Source: Prosthecobacter debontii
Lineage (GTDB): Bacteria > Verrucomicrobiota > Verrucomicrobiia > Verrucomicrobiales > Verrucomicrobiaceae
Direction: 5' to 3'
Length of the DNA stretch: 40,258 bases
Assembly: GCF_900167535.1 (NCBI RefSeq)
Contig: NZ_FUYE01000028.1
Coordinates: 1 to 40,258, forward strand
Positions 17,661 through 25,988 of this stretch are shown here, in pieces; positions within the stretch are counted from its first letter, which is position 1; each line of letters starts with the position of its first letter. Made by a program: the position numbers and the translations under genes. The notes beneath the pieces were generated by a model that saw only the letters and a program-made list of their open reading frames with translations, was not told where the DNA came from and did not search any database.

Positions 17661-17892
17661 TCGCGAAGCGTCCCGGAGTGCGGTGGCAAAGAAGCCGGAG
17701 TCATCAGGCTTCGGCGACACCGCTCCCGAGTGGTCTTGGATATCGCACGGTGGGAAATGTCATCGGACGCGATGACTTGGCCTCAAGACGCTAAGGAATT
17801 TTTAAAGTGCACTCGCTTCGACCAGAGCGGTGTCGCCGAGGCAATGCCTTGCTCTTGCCTCTCTGCCACCGCACTCCGGGACGCTGCCGCGA
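17661..17892. repeat. Long foldback repeat element, 232 bp, family C
   Basis: The outer arms are TCGCGAAGCGTCCCGGAG (17661-17678, continuing TGCGGTGGCA to 17688) and its inverse at 17864-17892, which has a small insertion. A nested inner pair is CTTCGGCGACACCGCTC (17709-17725) and GAGCGGTGTCGCCGAGG (17825-17841), complementary at 16 of 17 positions. The whole 282-base gap between ThuA and the 72-aa gene is thus one nested palindrome. A second copy of the left edge, 21 bases identical, is at 39627-39647. No coding potential is apparent. Confidence 0.85.
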
Positions 17893-17936
17893 GAATCACG
17901 GCCTCAATGGGAAGCCTTTTGGGCTCATCAGCACCG

Positions 17937-18155
17937 TCATTCCTTGGTGGACGGTGGATCGAAGGGCTTGTTAAATGCAGGCCCGCGTTCGCCATCGTAG
18001 GTGGCCCGCAGTCGCTGATCGTCAGGGCCTTCCTTGCGGCGGATGATGGCGGGCGCCACGAGATTGCCCAGCCGCCGCCTTTCGGCACGCCCCGCCTGCC
18101 ACTGCTCCCAGGTGTAGCAGCGCTCTGGTTTGATCGGCAGGGTTGTATCTGTCAT
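17937..18155 (-). CDS. Small hypothetical protein downstream of the nucleotidyltransferase-like gene
   Basis: This is a 72-aa soluble, basic protein with an Arg/Glu-rich middle (WEQWQAGRAERRRLGN) and a Pro-rich end. I do not recognise a family. It starts with ATG 18 bases after the stop of the upstream nucleotidyltransferase-like gene on the same strand, which suggests one transcript. Support for coding is modest: length, start codon and spacing only. It might be a partner of the upstream protein or a chance frame. Confidence 0.5.
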   Translation of the reverse strand: MTDTTLPIKPERCYTWEQWQAGRAERRRLGNLVAPAIIRRKEGPDDQRLRATYDGERGPAFNKPFDPPSTKE

Positions 18156-18173
18156 AGCTGCTGAAATATAAGG

Positions 18174-18794
18174 TTAGTCTTGCGGTTTCGCCAGTTCTTG
18201 TTCGACCTCCTTGCGAACAGCAAGCAGTTCCGCTTCACAGCGATATTTAGGAGAATTGGCGATTTTAAGAGCTTCGTCCCAATCAAAAGCAACGCTTTGA
18301 GAAAGAACAGATGTCATGAGCTTCTTGGCACAGTCGTCATCCTCTTCGTTATAGCCTGTCCATTTCCTGGCTGCGTAAACTCGCCCAACCAGCAGGTCTT
18401 CGATGGGAATCAAAACCACGAATCCGACGGGGGTTTGAATTTTGGCCAGTTCCTTCTCGGCTAGGTAATTGATTTCTCCTAGAAGATCGATCCACAGGTT
18501 CTCGATCTGCCAACTTTTTCCTCCATGAGGCTTGGCTCCTGGAATTTGTGCCATGACGGCCGCACATTCCTCTCGTTTCGGGGTTCTTATGCCAGTCCAA
18601 CAAATATCAGTGTCGCCCGACATGTAGGCTCCGTCGGTGTAAAATTCGATAGCTGATCCACCTACCACGACAGGCTCAAAACCCTGTTGACGAAACAATT
18701 CAGAGACGAGTCCAGATAACAGCAAAGCTTTTGTGTTCAAATCCGTCTCTTGCCGGACCCAATTCAAGGCATCTTGAATTTCCTCTGTGTTCAT
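18174..18794 (-). CDS. Nucleotidyltransferase-fold protein (AbiEii/MNT-like)
   Basis: This 206-aa cytosolic protein carries a nucleotidyltransferase-like core: VVVGGSAIEFYTDGAYMSGDTDICW (residues of about 46-70 overall), where GGSA and the later DTD match the GS...DxD metal-binding pattern of the Pol-beta/MNT superfamily. The helical C-terminal half (EDLLVGRVYAARKW) resembles the AbiEii/DUF6036-type proteins. Such proteins are often toxins of type IV toxin-antitoxin systems, or solitary enzymes that modify tRNA or proteins. The ATG at 18794 is preferred; a TTG at 18812 would add six residues. No AbiEi-type antitoxin precedes it; only the 72-aa protein follows. AT content is a little higher than in the flanking genes, which fits transfer. 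Confidence 0.7.
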   Translation of the reverse strand: MNTEEIQDALNWVRQETDLNTKALLLSGLVSELFRQQGFEPVVVGGSAIEFYTDGAYMSGDTDICWTGIRTPKREECAAVMAQIPGAKPHGGKSWQIENLWIDLLGEINYLAEKELAKIQTPVGFVVLIPIEDLLVGRVYAARKWTGYNEEDDDCAKKLMTSVLSQSVAFDWDEALKIANSPKYRCEAELLAVRKEVEQELAKPQD

Positions 18795-18883
18795 TTTGAT
18801 AGTGTAAAACAAGAGACATCATTTAAAACCCGCAAAAATTTGGTGCCAATTGTGCTCCTCTCGCTATTCCTGATTACCACCCG

Positions 18884-21688
18884 ATGAACACCCTCAGCAC
18901 TTTCACCACCGGAACCGGAGCTACTGGCAAATATTATTCCCTTCCTGAACTCGAGAAGCAGGGCGTGGGCCCGATCTCGAAGCTGCCGGTTTCCATCCGT
19001 ATCGTCTTGGAATCCCTGCTGCGTAATCTGGATGGCAAGAAGGTCTTCGAGCAGGATGTGAAGAACCTCGCCAACTGGAATGCCAAGAATCCAGGCGACT
19101 ATGAGATTCCTTTCACTGTCGCTCGTATCGTGCTTCAGGACTTCACAGGCGTGCCGCTTCTGGTGGACCTCGCCGCCATGCGCAGTGCGGTGGCGAAGAT
19201 GGGCAAGAACACCAAGATGATCGAGCCGCTGGTGCCGGTGGATCTCGTGGTGGACCACAGTGTGCAGGTGGACTTTGCCGGCACGCAGGAAGCTTTGAAC
19301 CAGAACCTCGCCCTTGAGTTCGAGCGTAACCGTGAGCGTTATGAGTTCCTCAAGTGGGGTGAACAGGCCTTTGATACCTTTAAGGTGGTGCCTCCGGGCA
19401 TCGGGATCGTGCACCAGGTGAACCTGGAATACCTCGCCAAGGGCGTGCTGGATAAAGACGGCGTGTTTTACCCCGATACCCTCGTGGGCACGGACAGCCA
19501 CACCACCATGATCAACGGTCTGGGCGTCGTCGCCTGGGGTGTGGGTGGGATTGAGGCTGAAGCCGGGATGCTCGGCCAGCCTGTGACCTTCCTGGTGCCT
19601 GAAGTGGTGGGCGTTTACCTGACCGGTAGCCTGCGTGAAGGCGTGACCGCTACGGACCTGGCCCTGCACTGCACTCAGATGCTGCGTAAGCACGGTGTGG
19701 TCGGTAAGTTCGTCGAGTTCTATGGCCCTGGTGCTGAAAGCCTGCCGCTGCCTGACCGTGCCACCATCGCCAACATGGCCCCGGAATACGGTGCGACGAT
19801 GGGCTTCTTCCCGATCGACGAAGAGTGCGTCAACTACTTGCGCGGCACGGGCCGTAGCGAGGAGCTTTGTGAGACCTTCAAGAACTACTACACCGCCCAG
19901 GGCATGTTCGGCATTCCGAAGAAGGGCGAGGTGGAATACACCAGCGACCTCGAGCTCGACCTCGGCGACATCCAGCCTTCCGTGGCCGGACCGAAGCGTC
20001 CTCAAGACCGCATCACGGTCGAAGCTCTCAAAAGCACCTGGAATGAAATCCTGGTCAAACCAACCCCTGGCGGCTATGGCAAGGCTCCTGTGGTCGTGGG
20101 TGGTGAAGTGGCCAATGCGCCAGCCAGCCTCGACGCTAAGCCTGAAGGCAACGATGTCTCTCGCGCCCTCGGCGCCGAAACTGGTGTGGCCCCAGTGCCA
20201 TCTGACAAGCCAGGTTATCCCTATTACGAAGTCACCGTGGACAGCAAAGGCGGTGAAAAAGACGCCATCACTCACGGCAGCGTCCTCATCGCCGCCATCA
20301 CGAGCTGCACCAACACCAGCAACCCGAGCGTGATGCTCGCCGCCGGTCTCTTGGCTAAGAAGGCCAATGCTAAAGGTCTGACTGTGAAGCCTTCCGTGAA
20401 AACCAGCCTCGGCCCAGGTAGCCGCGTGGTGACGGATTACCTCAACAAGACCGGCCTCCAGACGGAACTGGACAAGCTCGGTTTCCAAACTGTTGGTTAT
20501 GGTTGCACCACCTGTATCGGTAACTCCGGTCCTCTGGACGCAGGGATCGAAGACGTGGTGAAAGCGGAAGACGTGGTCGCTGCCAGCGTGCTCTCCGGTA
20601 ACCGTAACTTCGAAGCCCGTGTGCACCAGAGCATCAAGGCTAACTTCCTGATGAGCCCTCCGCTCGTCGTGGCCTACGCCATCGCAGGCACCGTGGACAT
20701 TGACCTGAGCAAGGATGAGATCATCCCTGGCACCGGAGTTTACCTCAAGGACATCTGGCCTTCCCTCCAGGAAATTCAGGACGCCCTCAAATCTGCTCTT
20801 TCCCCCGAAGTCTTCCGTGCCCTTTACACCGACTTCGCCAGCCAGAATCCGAAGTGGAACGAGATCCCCGGCTCCACCGGCCTCGTCTATGACTGGAACG
20901 AGAAGAGCACCTACATCCAGCATCCTCCTTTCTTCGAGGACTTCAGCATGGAGCCACGTGACATCACGGAAATCGTCGGTGCCCGCCCTCTGGGCATCTT
21001 CGGCGACTCCGTCACCACGGACCACATCAGCCCTGCCGGCGCCATCAAGAAGACCAGCCCGGCTGGCCGATTCCTCAGCGAGAACAACGTGACCCAGGCC
21101 GACTTCAACAGCTACGGCAGCCGCCGTGGTAACGACCGTGTCATGACCCGTGGCACCTTCGCCAACGTGCGGATCAAGAACCTCATGCTGGGCGGTAAGG
21201 AAGGTGGCGACACCCTGCTTCAACCCGCAGGCACTGAGATGAGCATCTACGACGCTGCCACCGCCTACATGGCCGCTGGCACGCCGAGCATCATCATCGG
21301 TGGTGAAGACTACGGCATGGGCTCCAGCCGTGACTGGGCGGCCAAAGGCACCCGTCTCCTGGGCGTGAAGGCCGTGATCACCAAGTCCTTCGAGCGTATT
21401 CACCGCAGTAACCTCGTGGGCATGGGCGTGCTGCCTTGTAACTTCAAGGACAAGGCTGACTACGATAAGGTGAAGGACCTCAGCGATGCTACCTTCAGCA
21501 TCCTGGGCATCTCCAACGACACCAAGCCGCAGAGCGAAGCCACCCTGCGTGTCACCCAGGCCGATGGCTCCAGCTTCGACATCCCGCTCGTGGTCCGTAT
21601 CGATACCCCTGTGGAGATCGACTACTACCGCGCCGGAGGCATCCTGCCTTACGTGCTTGCGCAGATCCTGCGTGCGAATGCGTCATGA
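18884..21688 (+). CDS. acnA: Aconitate hydratase A
   Basis: This 934-aa [4Fe-4S] enzyme of the TCA cycle converts citrate to isocitrate. The cluster ligands are Cys475 (in SCTNTSNPS), Cys541 and Cys544 (in [10 protein letters not shown]). The substrate-binding [13 protein letters not shown] lies near residue 205, and the C-terminal swivel domain holds [16 protein letters not shown] and FERIHRSNL. It is longer than the usual 890 residues or so because of an insertion just before the first Cys, rich in Ala/Pro/Asp (about residues 405-445, [20 protein letters not shown] region). Codon use is strongly biased, as expected for a highly expressed gene. It is transcribed alone, with a terminator at 21727-21761. 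No obvious ribosome-binding site precedes the ATG. Confidence 0.97.
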   Translation: MNTLSTFTTGTGATGKYYSLPELEKQGVGPISKLPVSIRIVLESLLRNLDGKKVFEQDVKNLANWNAKNPGDYEIPFTVARIVLQDFTGVPLLVDLAAMRSAVAKMGKNTKMIEPLVPVDLVVDHSVQVDFAGTQEALNQNLALEFERNRERYEFLKWGEQAFDTFKVVPPGIGIVHQVNLEYLAKGVLDKDGVFYPDTLVGTDSHTTMINGLGVVAWGVGGIEAEAGMLGQPVTFLVPEVVGVYLTGSLREGVTATDLALHCTQMLRKHGVVGKFVEFYGPGAESLPLPDRATIANMAPEYGATMGFFPIDEECVNYLRGTGRSEELCETFKNYYTAQGMFGIPKKGEVEYTSDLELDLGDIQPSVAGPKRPQDRITVEALKSTWNEILVKPTPGGYGKAPVVVGGEVANAPASLDAKPEGNDVSRALGAETGVAPVPSDKPGYPYYEVTVDSKGGEKDAITHGSVLIAAITSCTNTSNPSVMLAAGLLAKKANAKGLTVKPSVKTSLGPGSRVVTDYLNKTGLQTELDKLGFQTVGYGCTTCIGNSGPLDAGIEDVVKAEDVVAASVLSGNRNFEARVHQSIKANFLMSPPLVVAYAIAGTVDIDLSKDEIIPGTGVYLKDIWPSLQEIQDALKSALSPEVFRALYTDFASQNPKWNEIPGSTGLVYDWNEKSTYIQHPPFFEDFSMEPRDITEIVGARPLGIFGDSVTTDHISPAGAIKKTSPAGRFLSENNVTQADFNSYGSRRGNDRVMTRGTFANVRIKNLMLGGKEGGDTLLQPAGTEMSIYDAATAYMAAGTPSIIIGGEDYGMGSSRDWAAKGTRLLGVKAVITKSFERIHRSNLVGMGVLPCNFKDKADYDKVKDLSDATFSILGISNDTKPQSEATLRVTQADGSSFDIPLVVRIDTPVEIDYYRAGGILPYVLAQILRANAS

Positions 21689-21726
21689 TCTAGGTTTGCA
21701 TCTAGATTAGACCTCGCATCCCTCTC

Positions 21727-21761
21727 AACGCCCCGTTGGCCCTGACGCCTCGGGGCGTTTT
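21727..21761 (+). terminator. Intrinsic terminator of acnA
   Basis: A 9-bp stem AACGCCCCG (21727-21735) pairs with CGGGGCGTT (21751-21759) across a 15-base loop and is followed by a short T run. It starts 39 bases after the acnA stop codon. Confidence 0.8.
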
Positions 21762-21872
21762 GTTGGTTAGTCCTGGAGGCTGTTAGCCTTTTAGCAAACC
21801 GCTTGCTGAATGGCCCTCTGGGGGGTTAGCTTATCCATTGACGGTCTCTTACGAGAAGCCGGTCCTGTTGCC

Positions 21873-22856
21873 ATGATCCACAAGCTCTCCATCAGAAACT
21901 TTAAGTCGATTCGGGAACTCGATCTCGACTGTCGTCGGGTGAATGTGTTCATCGGAGAGCCGAATGTTGGGAAAACCAATATTTTAGAAGCTCTTTCTCT
22001 TTGGAGCTTTGGAACTCTCTGTGAAATCAAAAAAACCCTTCGAATTAATCACATTAACCAACTTGCGACCGACATTTCGTTTGATCAGGGCACCCATGTT
22101 CAATGCGATGATTTTAAACTGACTGCCTATTGGACACATCTTGGGGCATTTATTGATTATGAAATCCCTGGATTTGAGACCTCAAAATATAAAATCGACG
22201 AAAAATCAGGCGATGTAGATTGCACTTCGGGGCAAGGTTACAACGAGGATGCCATCAAGATTCATTATTATCTGTTTGACCCTCGAGAGCCTACTGACAG
22301 CGGTGACCCAGGGGTATTGGTTGCCCCTTTTGGAAATAACCTCGCAGGGGTATTGTCTAGCAATCGTGAAGCTCGACAGGCTGCTGGAGCCTTTTTAGAA
22401 GGTAGTCGATATAGACTCGCAGTTGATCGTGCCTCCAGGAATGTATTTCTAGCTAGTGATGAGGACGGCACAATGACTACACTGCCCTATTTAGCTGCGT
22501 CTGAAACACTGCGGCGAATGATCTTTTATCAGATTGTGCTGGCAACAAACCGTGACGCAGTTCTCGTTTTTGACGAGCCCGAGGCGCATTCTTTTCCCCC
22601 TTACACCAAAACTCTCGCTGAGCGCATCGCTCTAGATGATCAAGGCAATCAGTTCTTTCTGACAACGCACAGTCCTTACATGCTGGATTCGCTTCTTTCG
22701 AAAACTCCGGCGTCTGAATTGAATGTGGTTCTCTGCAGGATGGAGAACTACGCGACTAAAGCGTATGCGCTCAATCAGGATCAAATTGATCAGATCAAGG
22801 AGTGGAGCATGGATGCGTTTTTCAACTTTGACCGGCTGCTGCCTGAGGTGGAATGA
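21873..22856 (+). CDS. AAA family ATPase of OLD/AAA_15-AAA_21 type
   Basis: This 327-aa SMC/ABC-like ATPase starts MIHKLSIRNFKSIREL, the classic entry of RecF/OLD-type proteins. Walker A is GEPNVGKT (28-35), a likely signature segment is YLAASETLRR (206-215), Walker B is VLVFDEPEAH (230-239) and the switch His is in TTHSPYM (264-270). Unlike OLD proteins it has no C-terminal TOPRIM domain of its own; a separate small gene follows with a four-base ATGA overlap. Composition is AT-rich (45 of 120 bases G+C at 21961-22080), against the GC-rich aconitase upstream, so recent transfer is likely. The ATG at 21873 is used; the upstream frame to 21810 has no family-like sequence. I infer a role in phage defence or DNA damage by analogy with other ATPase/nuclease pairs. 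Confidence 0.85.
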   Translation: MIHKLSIRNFKSIRELDLDCRRVNVFIGEPNVGKTNILEALSLWSFGTLCEIKKTLRINHINQLATDISFDQGTHVQCDDFKLTAYWTHLGAFIDYEIPGFETSKYKIDEKSGDVDCTSGQGYNEDAIKIHYYLFDPREPTDSGDPGVLVAPFGNNLAGVLSSNREARQAAGAFLEGSRYRLAVDRASRNVFLASDEDGTMTTLPYLAASETLRRMIFYQIVLATNRDAVLVFDEPEAHSFPPYTKTLAERIALDDQGNQFFLTTHSPYMLDSLLSKTPASELNVVLCRMENYATKAYALNQDQIDQIKEWSMDAFFNFDRLLPEVE

Positions 22857-23323
22857 TTCACCTGGAATGTGACAATGATGAGGCATTGATCCTGGCCTTG
22901 GGAAAGACCCGAGCGGAAGTGTCCCATCATGCCGGAAAAGGCCGTGTCTCGAAGGCTCTTTCTGAGTCGAAACGCGCGTATGATTTTGGACTCATCGACC
23001 AAGATCCAGGTCAACCGCCACCACCTTATCTTCGGGAATACAAGTGTGTGGAAAGAGATTTGAAATTGGGTCTGGTTCTTTACCAGCATCCCAAACAAGG
23101 GAAGCGATTGATCGAGATTCAGCCTGACCTGGAACCTTGGATTTATAAATTGGGCGAAGCGGTCGGGATCAAACCTTCGGATCATAATCTCCCGGCAAAA
23201 CATTCGGGTCTGCATCAGGAGGCTAAGAAGCATCGGAAGCACCTCTTGAGCTATCTGGCGGCCTGTCGCTCGGCGGGGAGTCCTCATCTGGCCAAATTGG
23301 TGGAGTGGTTGGCACTGGTTTGA
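22853..23323 (+). CDS. Small TOPRIM-like partner of the AAA ATPase (tentative)
   Basis: This 156-aa protein overlaps the ATPase gene by four bases (ATGA), so the two are translated together. Its layout suggests a minimal TOPRIM-like fold: strand one ends with an acid (MIHLEC, Glu5), followed by a helix (NDEALILALG), HHAGKGRVSKAL, and a strand ending in D-x-D (FGLIDQDPG, Asp49 and Asp51). The second half is Lys/His-rich and helical (HQEAKKHRKHLLSYLAA) and could bind nucleic acid. I cannot name a Pfam family with confidence. The acidic pattern could also be a non-catalytic Rossmann-like fold. In analogous systems (OLD, Gabija, PARIS) an ATPase controls a TOPRIM nuclease; here the nuclease function is an inference. 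Confidence 0.72.
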   Translation: MIHLECDNDEALILALGKTRAEVSHHAGKGRVSKALSESKRAYDFGLIDQDPGQPPPPYLREYKCVERDLKLGLVLYQHPKQGKRLIEIQPDLEPWIYKLGEAVGIKPSDHNLPAKHSGLHQEAKKHRKHLLSYLAACRSAGSPHLAKLVEWLALV

Positions 23324-23482
23324 AGCTGCGGGCCTGAGGAGGGCAGGAACTGGCCATCTTTACCTTTCCTTCACAATAAACCCGGTTCTTCGACATAGGG
23401 GCTTAACATGGAGGTGGTCTGTTATGGGTGTGACCACGCTGGGTTTCCGGCAGGAGTCGCGAACTGAACCCAAGAACTGACC

Positions 23483-25318
23483 ATGAAACTGAACCTCCCC
23501 CGTAACTCTGTTCGGATGACGAAAGCCGTGCTGACGCTGACTCTTGTTGGTCTATCGAGCCTAACCATGGCCCAACAACCTGGGGGGCCGATGCGTCCTC
23601 CTCAGGGAGCACCTGGCGGATCACCTCCCGGTGCGATTCCACGTCCTGATCCTGGTGCTCCGCCACAGGGGAAGCCTGAGGTGCCACCTCCACAGGACAA
23701 GCCGCAGCCTCCCCAGAATCCTGGTTTGCCTCGGCCACCGGCACTGCCTCGTGACTTTGCCCTGCCTGAGGAGTTTCGCTCCGTGGATGGGTCGGATAAC
23801 AACCTCGATCATCCTGCCTGGGGCACGCCCAATCTCCCCTACCGTCGTCTGACTTTCAGTGATTACGCCGATGGCGTGGGTGAGCCCTCCGGTGCGGAGC
23901 GTCCGAGTGCCCGAGCCATCAGCAATGCAGTGGCGACTCAGCCCGAAGGTAGCCCGCCCAATCGCCGTAGAGCCAGCGACTTTCTCTGGCAGTGGGGCCA
24001 GTTCCTGGACCACGATCTGGACGAGACACCGACCGCAGTGCCTGCCGAGGCCTTCCCCATTCAAGTGCCCACGGGTGACCCCGAGTTCGACCCTGAGGGA
24101 ACCGGCACCATGACGATCGGGCTCAACCGCAGTGCCTATGAGATCGTGGACGGAGTGCGGGAGCAGAAAAATGCGATCACGGCCTGGATCGATGCCTCTC
24201 AGGTGTATGGCTCCGATGAGACTCGGGCATCTGCTCTACGGGCCAATGACGGCACAGGAAGGCTCAAGGTGAGCAGCAGTGATCATGGGGATCTTTTGCC
24301 CTTCAATACGGAGGGCTTGGACAATGCACCTCCGGGGGAGAGCTTCTTCGTGGCGGGGGATGTTCGGGTGAATGAGCAGGTCGGTTTGATCGCCATCCAC
24401 ACACTGTTTATGCGTGAGCATAACTGGTGGGCCGACCTGTATCGGAGTTCCAATGAAGAAGCGGAGGATGAGGAGATCTATCAATTCGCGCGCATGATCG
24501 TGGCAGCGGAGATGCAGGCCATCACTTACCGTGAGTTCTTGCCCATCCTGTTGGGTGGATCGGCCATCAAACCTTACCGTGGGTATCGTGCCGATGTGGA
24601 CCCCACCATCAGCAATGAGTTTGCCACGGCCGGTTATCGCTTTGGTCACAGCCTGCTTTCCTCCACCCTGCTGCGCCTGGATGCGAACTTGGAGGAGATC
24701 GAGGCGGGGAATCTCTCGTTAGCCGAGTGCTTCTTTCAGCCTCAGGCGGTCGTTGAGGAAGGTATTGATGTGATCCTGCGCGGCATGGCGGTGCAGAAAG
24801 CTCAGGAGCTGGATGAGTGGCTGGTGGATGATGTGCGTAACTTTTTGTTCGGCGCTCCCGGCTCCGGAGGTCTGGATCTGGCATCGCTGAACATTCAGCG
24901 TGGGCGTGACCATGGGCTGCCTAGCCTGGCCGATGCTCGAACCGCTCTTGGCTTGAAGCCGCTGCTGGAGTTTAAAGACGTGAGCAAAAATCCAGGTGTT
25001 CTGGCGGAATTGCAGTCGGTGTATGCCAGCCCTGCGGACATTGATCTGTGGATCGGTGGACTCAGTGAAGCGGATCGTCCCGGGGCCATGGTAGGGCCGA
25101 CTTTTTACACCATCCTGGTGGATCAGTTCACTCGCTTGCGGGATGGAGATCGCTTCTGGTATCAGAACTACCTGCCTCGGGAAATGGTGCGCTTGGTGGA
25201 AAAGCAGACCCTCAGTGTGATCATCCGCCGCAATACCGAGATCAAGGGAGAGCTTGGACCGAAGGCCTTCATGGCCCCACCGCCGAAGAAAAAGGCCAAG
25301 GCTAAAAAACAACCCTGA
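23483..25318 (+). CDS. Secreted animal-type (peroxidase-cyclooxygenase superfamily) haem peroxidase
   Basis: This 611-aa protein has a signal peptide (residues 1 to about 30, ending TMAQ). A Pro/Gly-rich linker (30-85) precedes a complete peroxidasin-like domain. The distal His is His177 in WGQFLDHDLDETP, the catalytic Arg is Arg295 in RVNEQVGL, and the proximal haem ligand is His389 in RFGHSLL. The LNIQRGRDHGLP segment near 472 is another hallmark. It should oxidise halides or phenolic substrates with H2O2 outside the cytoplasm. The C-terminus is Lys-rich (PPPKKKAKAKKQP). Homologues are widespread in animals and scattered in bacteria. It is preceded by 159 bases that hold a possible GTGGTC/GACCAC hairpin (23412-23435) but no gene. 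Confidence 0.93.
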   Translation: MKLNLPRNSVRMTKAVLTLTLVGLSSLTMAQQPGGPMRPPQGAPGGSPPGAIPRPDPGAPPQGKPEVPPPQDKPQPPQNPGLPRPPALPRDFALPEEFRSVDGSDNNLDHPAWGTPNLPYRRLTFSDYADGVGEPSGAERPSARAISNAVATQPEGSPPNRRRASDFLWQWGQFLDHDLDETPTAVPAEAFPIQVPTGDPEFDPEGTGTMTIGLNRSAYEIVDGVREQKNAITAWIDASQVYGSDETRASALRANDGTGRLKVSSSDHGDLLPFNTEGLDNAPPGESFFVAGDVRVNEQVGLIAIHTLFMREHNWWADLYRSSNEEAEDEEIYQFARMIVAAEMQAITYREFLPILLGGSAIKPYRGYRADVDPTISNEFATAGYRFGHSLLSSTLLRLDANLEEIEAGNLSLAECFFQPQAVVEEGIDVILRGMAVQKAQELDEWLVDDVRNFLFGAPGSGGLDLASLNIQRGRDHGLPSLADARTALGLKPLLEFKDVSKNPGVLAELQSVYASPADIDLWIGGLSEADRPGAMVGPTFYTILVDQFTRLRDGDRFWYQNYLPREMVRLVEKQTLSVIIRRNTEIKGELGPKAFMAPPPKKKAKAKKQP

Positions 25319-25461
25319 CATACTCCTTACAACCTTATGACCCTCTGCTGACTCATGGTCTCCGATTTACAGTAGAATGCATGCAGATCGGAGGCCCCTA
25401 GCGGGCTCCATCGCTCAATTTCGTGGGTTGTCTTCTTGGCTGTTGGTGACCTTCATAAAAC

Positions 25462-25491
25462 TTCAGGGCGGACCGGGGGGTCCGCCCTGAA
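25462..25491. terminator. 13-bp perfect hairpin at a convergent junction
   Basis: TTCAGGGCGGACC (25462-25474) pairs perfectly with GGTCCGCCCTGAA (25479-25491) around GGGG. On the minus strand it is followed by GTTTTATG; on the plus strand by TGTTTTGAG. It encodes the last residues and stop of the leftward membrane-protein gene and probably stops transcription from both sides. The peroxidase gene ends 143 bases to the left, and I see nothing else in that gap. Confidence 0.7.
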
Positions 25492-25912
25492 TGTTTTGAG
25501 GGGGATGAAATTTTGCCCACGTCCAACGAAGTGAGAACCGAATCCTCATCACGATGGAACTGACGATGAGACTGGGGAGCCAACCCGCTAAGGTGATGGC
25601 TACCAGGCCAGGCCCTTCGGGATAGTAGGAGAGGACTTGTTTATTACCGCTCCATTTCCAGGCCACGAGTGGAGCGATGACGATCAACCAGGTGTGATAG
25701 ACGATCAGGCCAAACCAGAGTCGGATCACTCCTGCGAATAAACGCCCTCCTTTCCTGACCCAGCGCAGGAAGGGAAAAAGACACAGGCACAACAAGAAAA
25801 GGCTAAAGAGATCCAGGGTGAGCAACGCCTGATTCACAAGAGGCGTTTCTCTCGCCTTCACCACCTTCATGGCGCGATCTCTTAAAACTTGATCATCGGT
25901 CACGGAACCCAT
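25463..25912 (-). CDS. Small integral membrane protein, function unknown
   Basis: This 149-aa protein has three or so hydrophobic segments (ALLTLDLFSLFLLCLCLFPFL; LFAGVIRLWFGLIVYHTWLIVI; GLVAITLAGWLPSLIVSSIVM) separated by basic stretches. I recognise no family. The ATG at 25912 (MGSVTDDQ) is favoured over the GTG at 25963, which would put a basic, untypical leader in front. The final residues QGGPPGPP are encoded by the strong hairpin at 25462-25491, so the end of this protein may be dictated by the terminator. Its upstream neighbour on the same strand is the spermidine-synthase-like gene, 76 bases away. Confidence 0.65.
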   Translation of the reverse strand: MGSVTDDQVLRDRAMKVVKARETPLVNQALLTLDLFSLFLLCLCLFPFLRWVRKGGRLFAGVIRLWFGLIVYHTWLIVIAPLVAWKWSGNKQVLSYYPEGPGLVAITLAGWLPSLIVSSIVMRIRFSLRWTWAKFHPPQNIQGGPPGPP

Positions 25913-25988
25913 GATACCCAAGTGAAGTTTAGATGGGTAGAGAAACCGAAACGAGCCCCTCACCCCAGCTCATAGGCTGAAAAGTCTC

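Noticed and set aside
18791..21403. 870-aa minus-strand frame opposite acnA
   Set aside because: Strong codon bias of aconitase creates a stop-free antisense frame; no domain is visible.
23412..23435. Riboswitch or regulatory hairpin upstream of the peroxidase
   Set aside because: A 6-bp GTGGTC/GACCAC stem alone is too weak to call a regulatory RNA.
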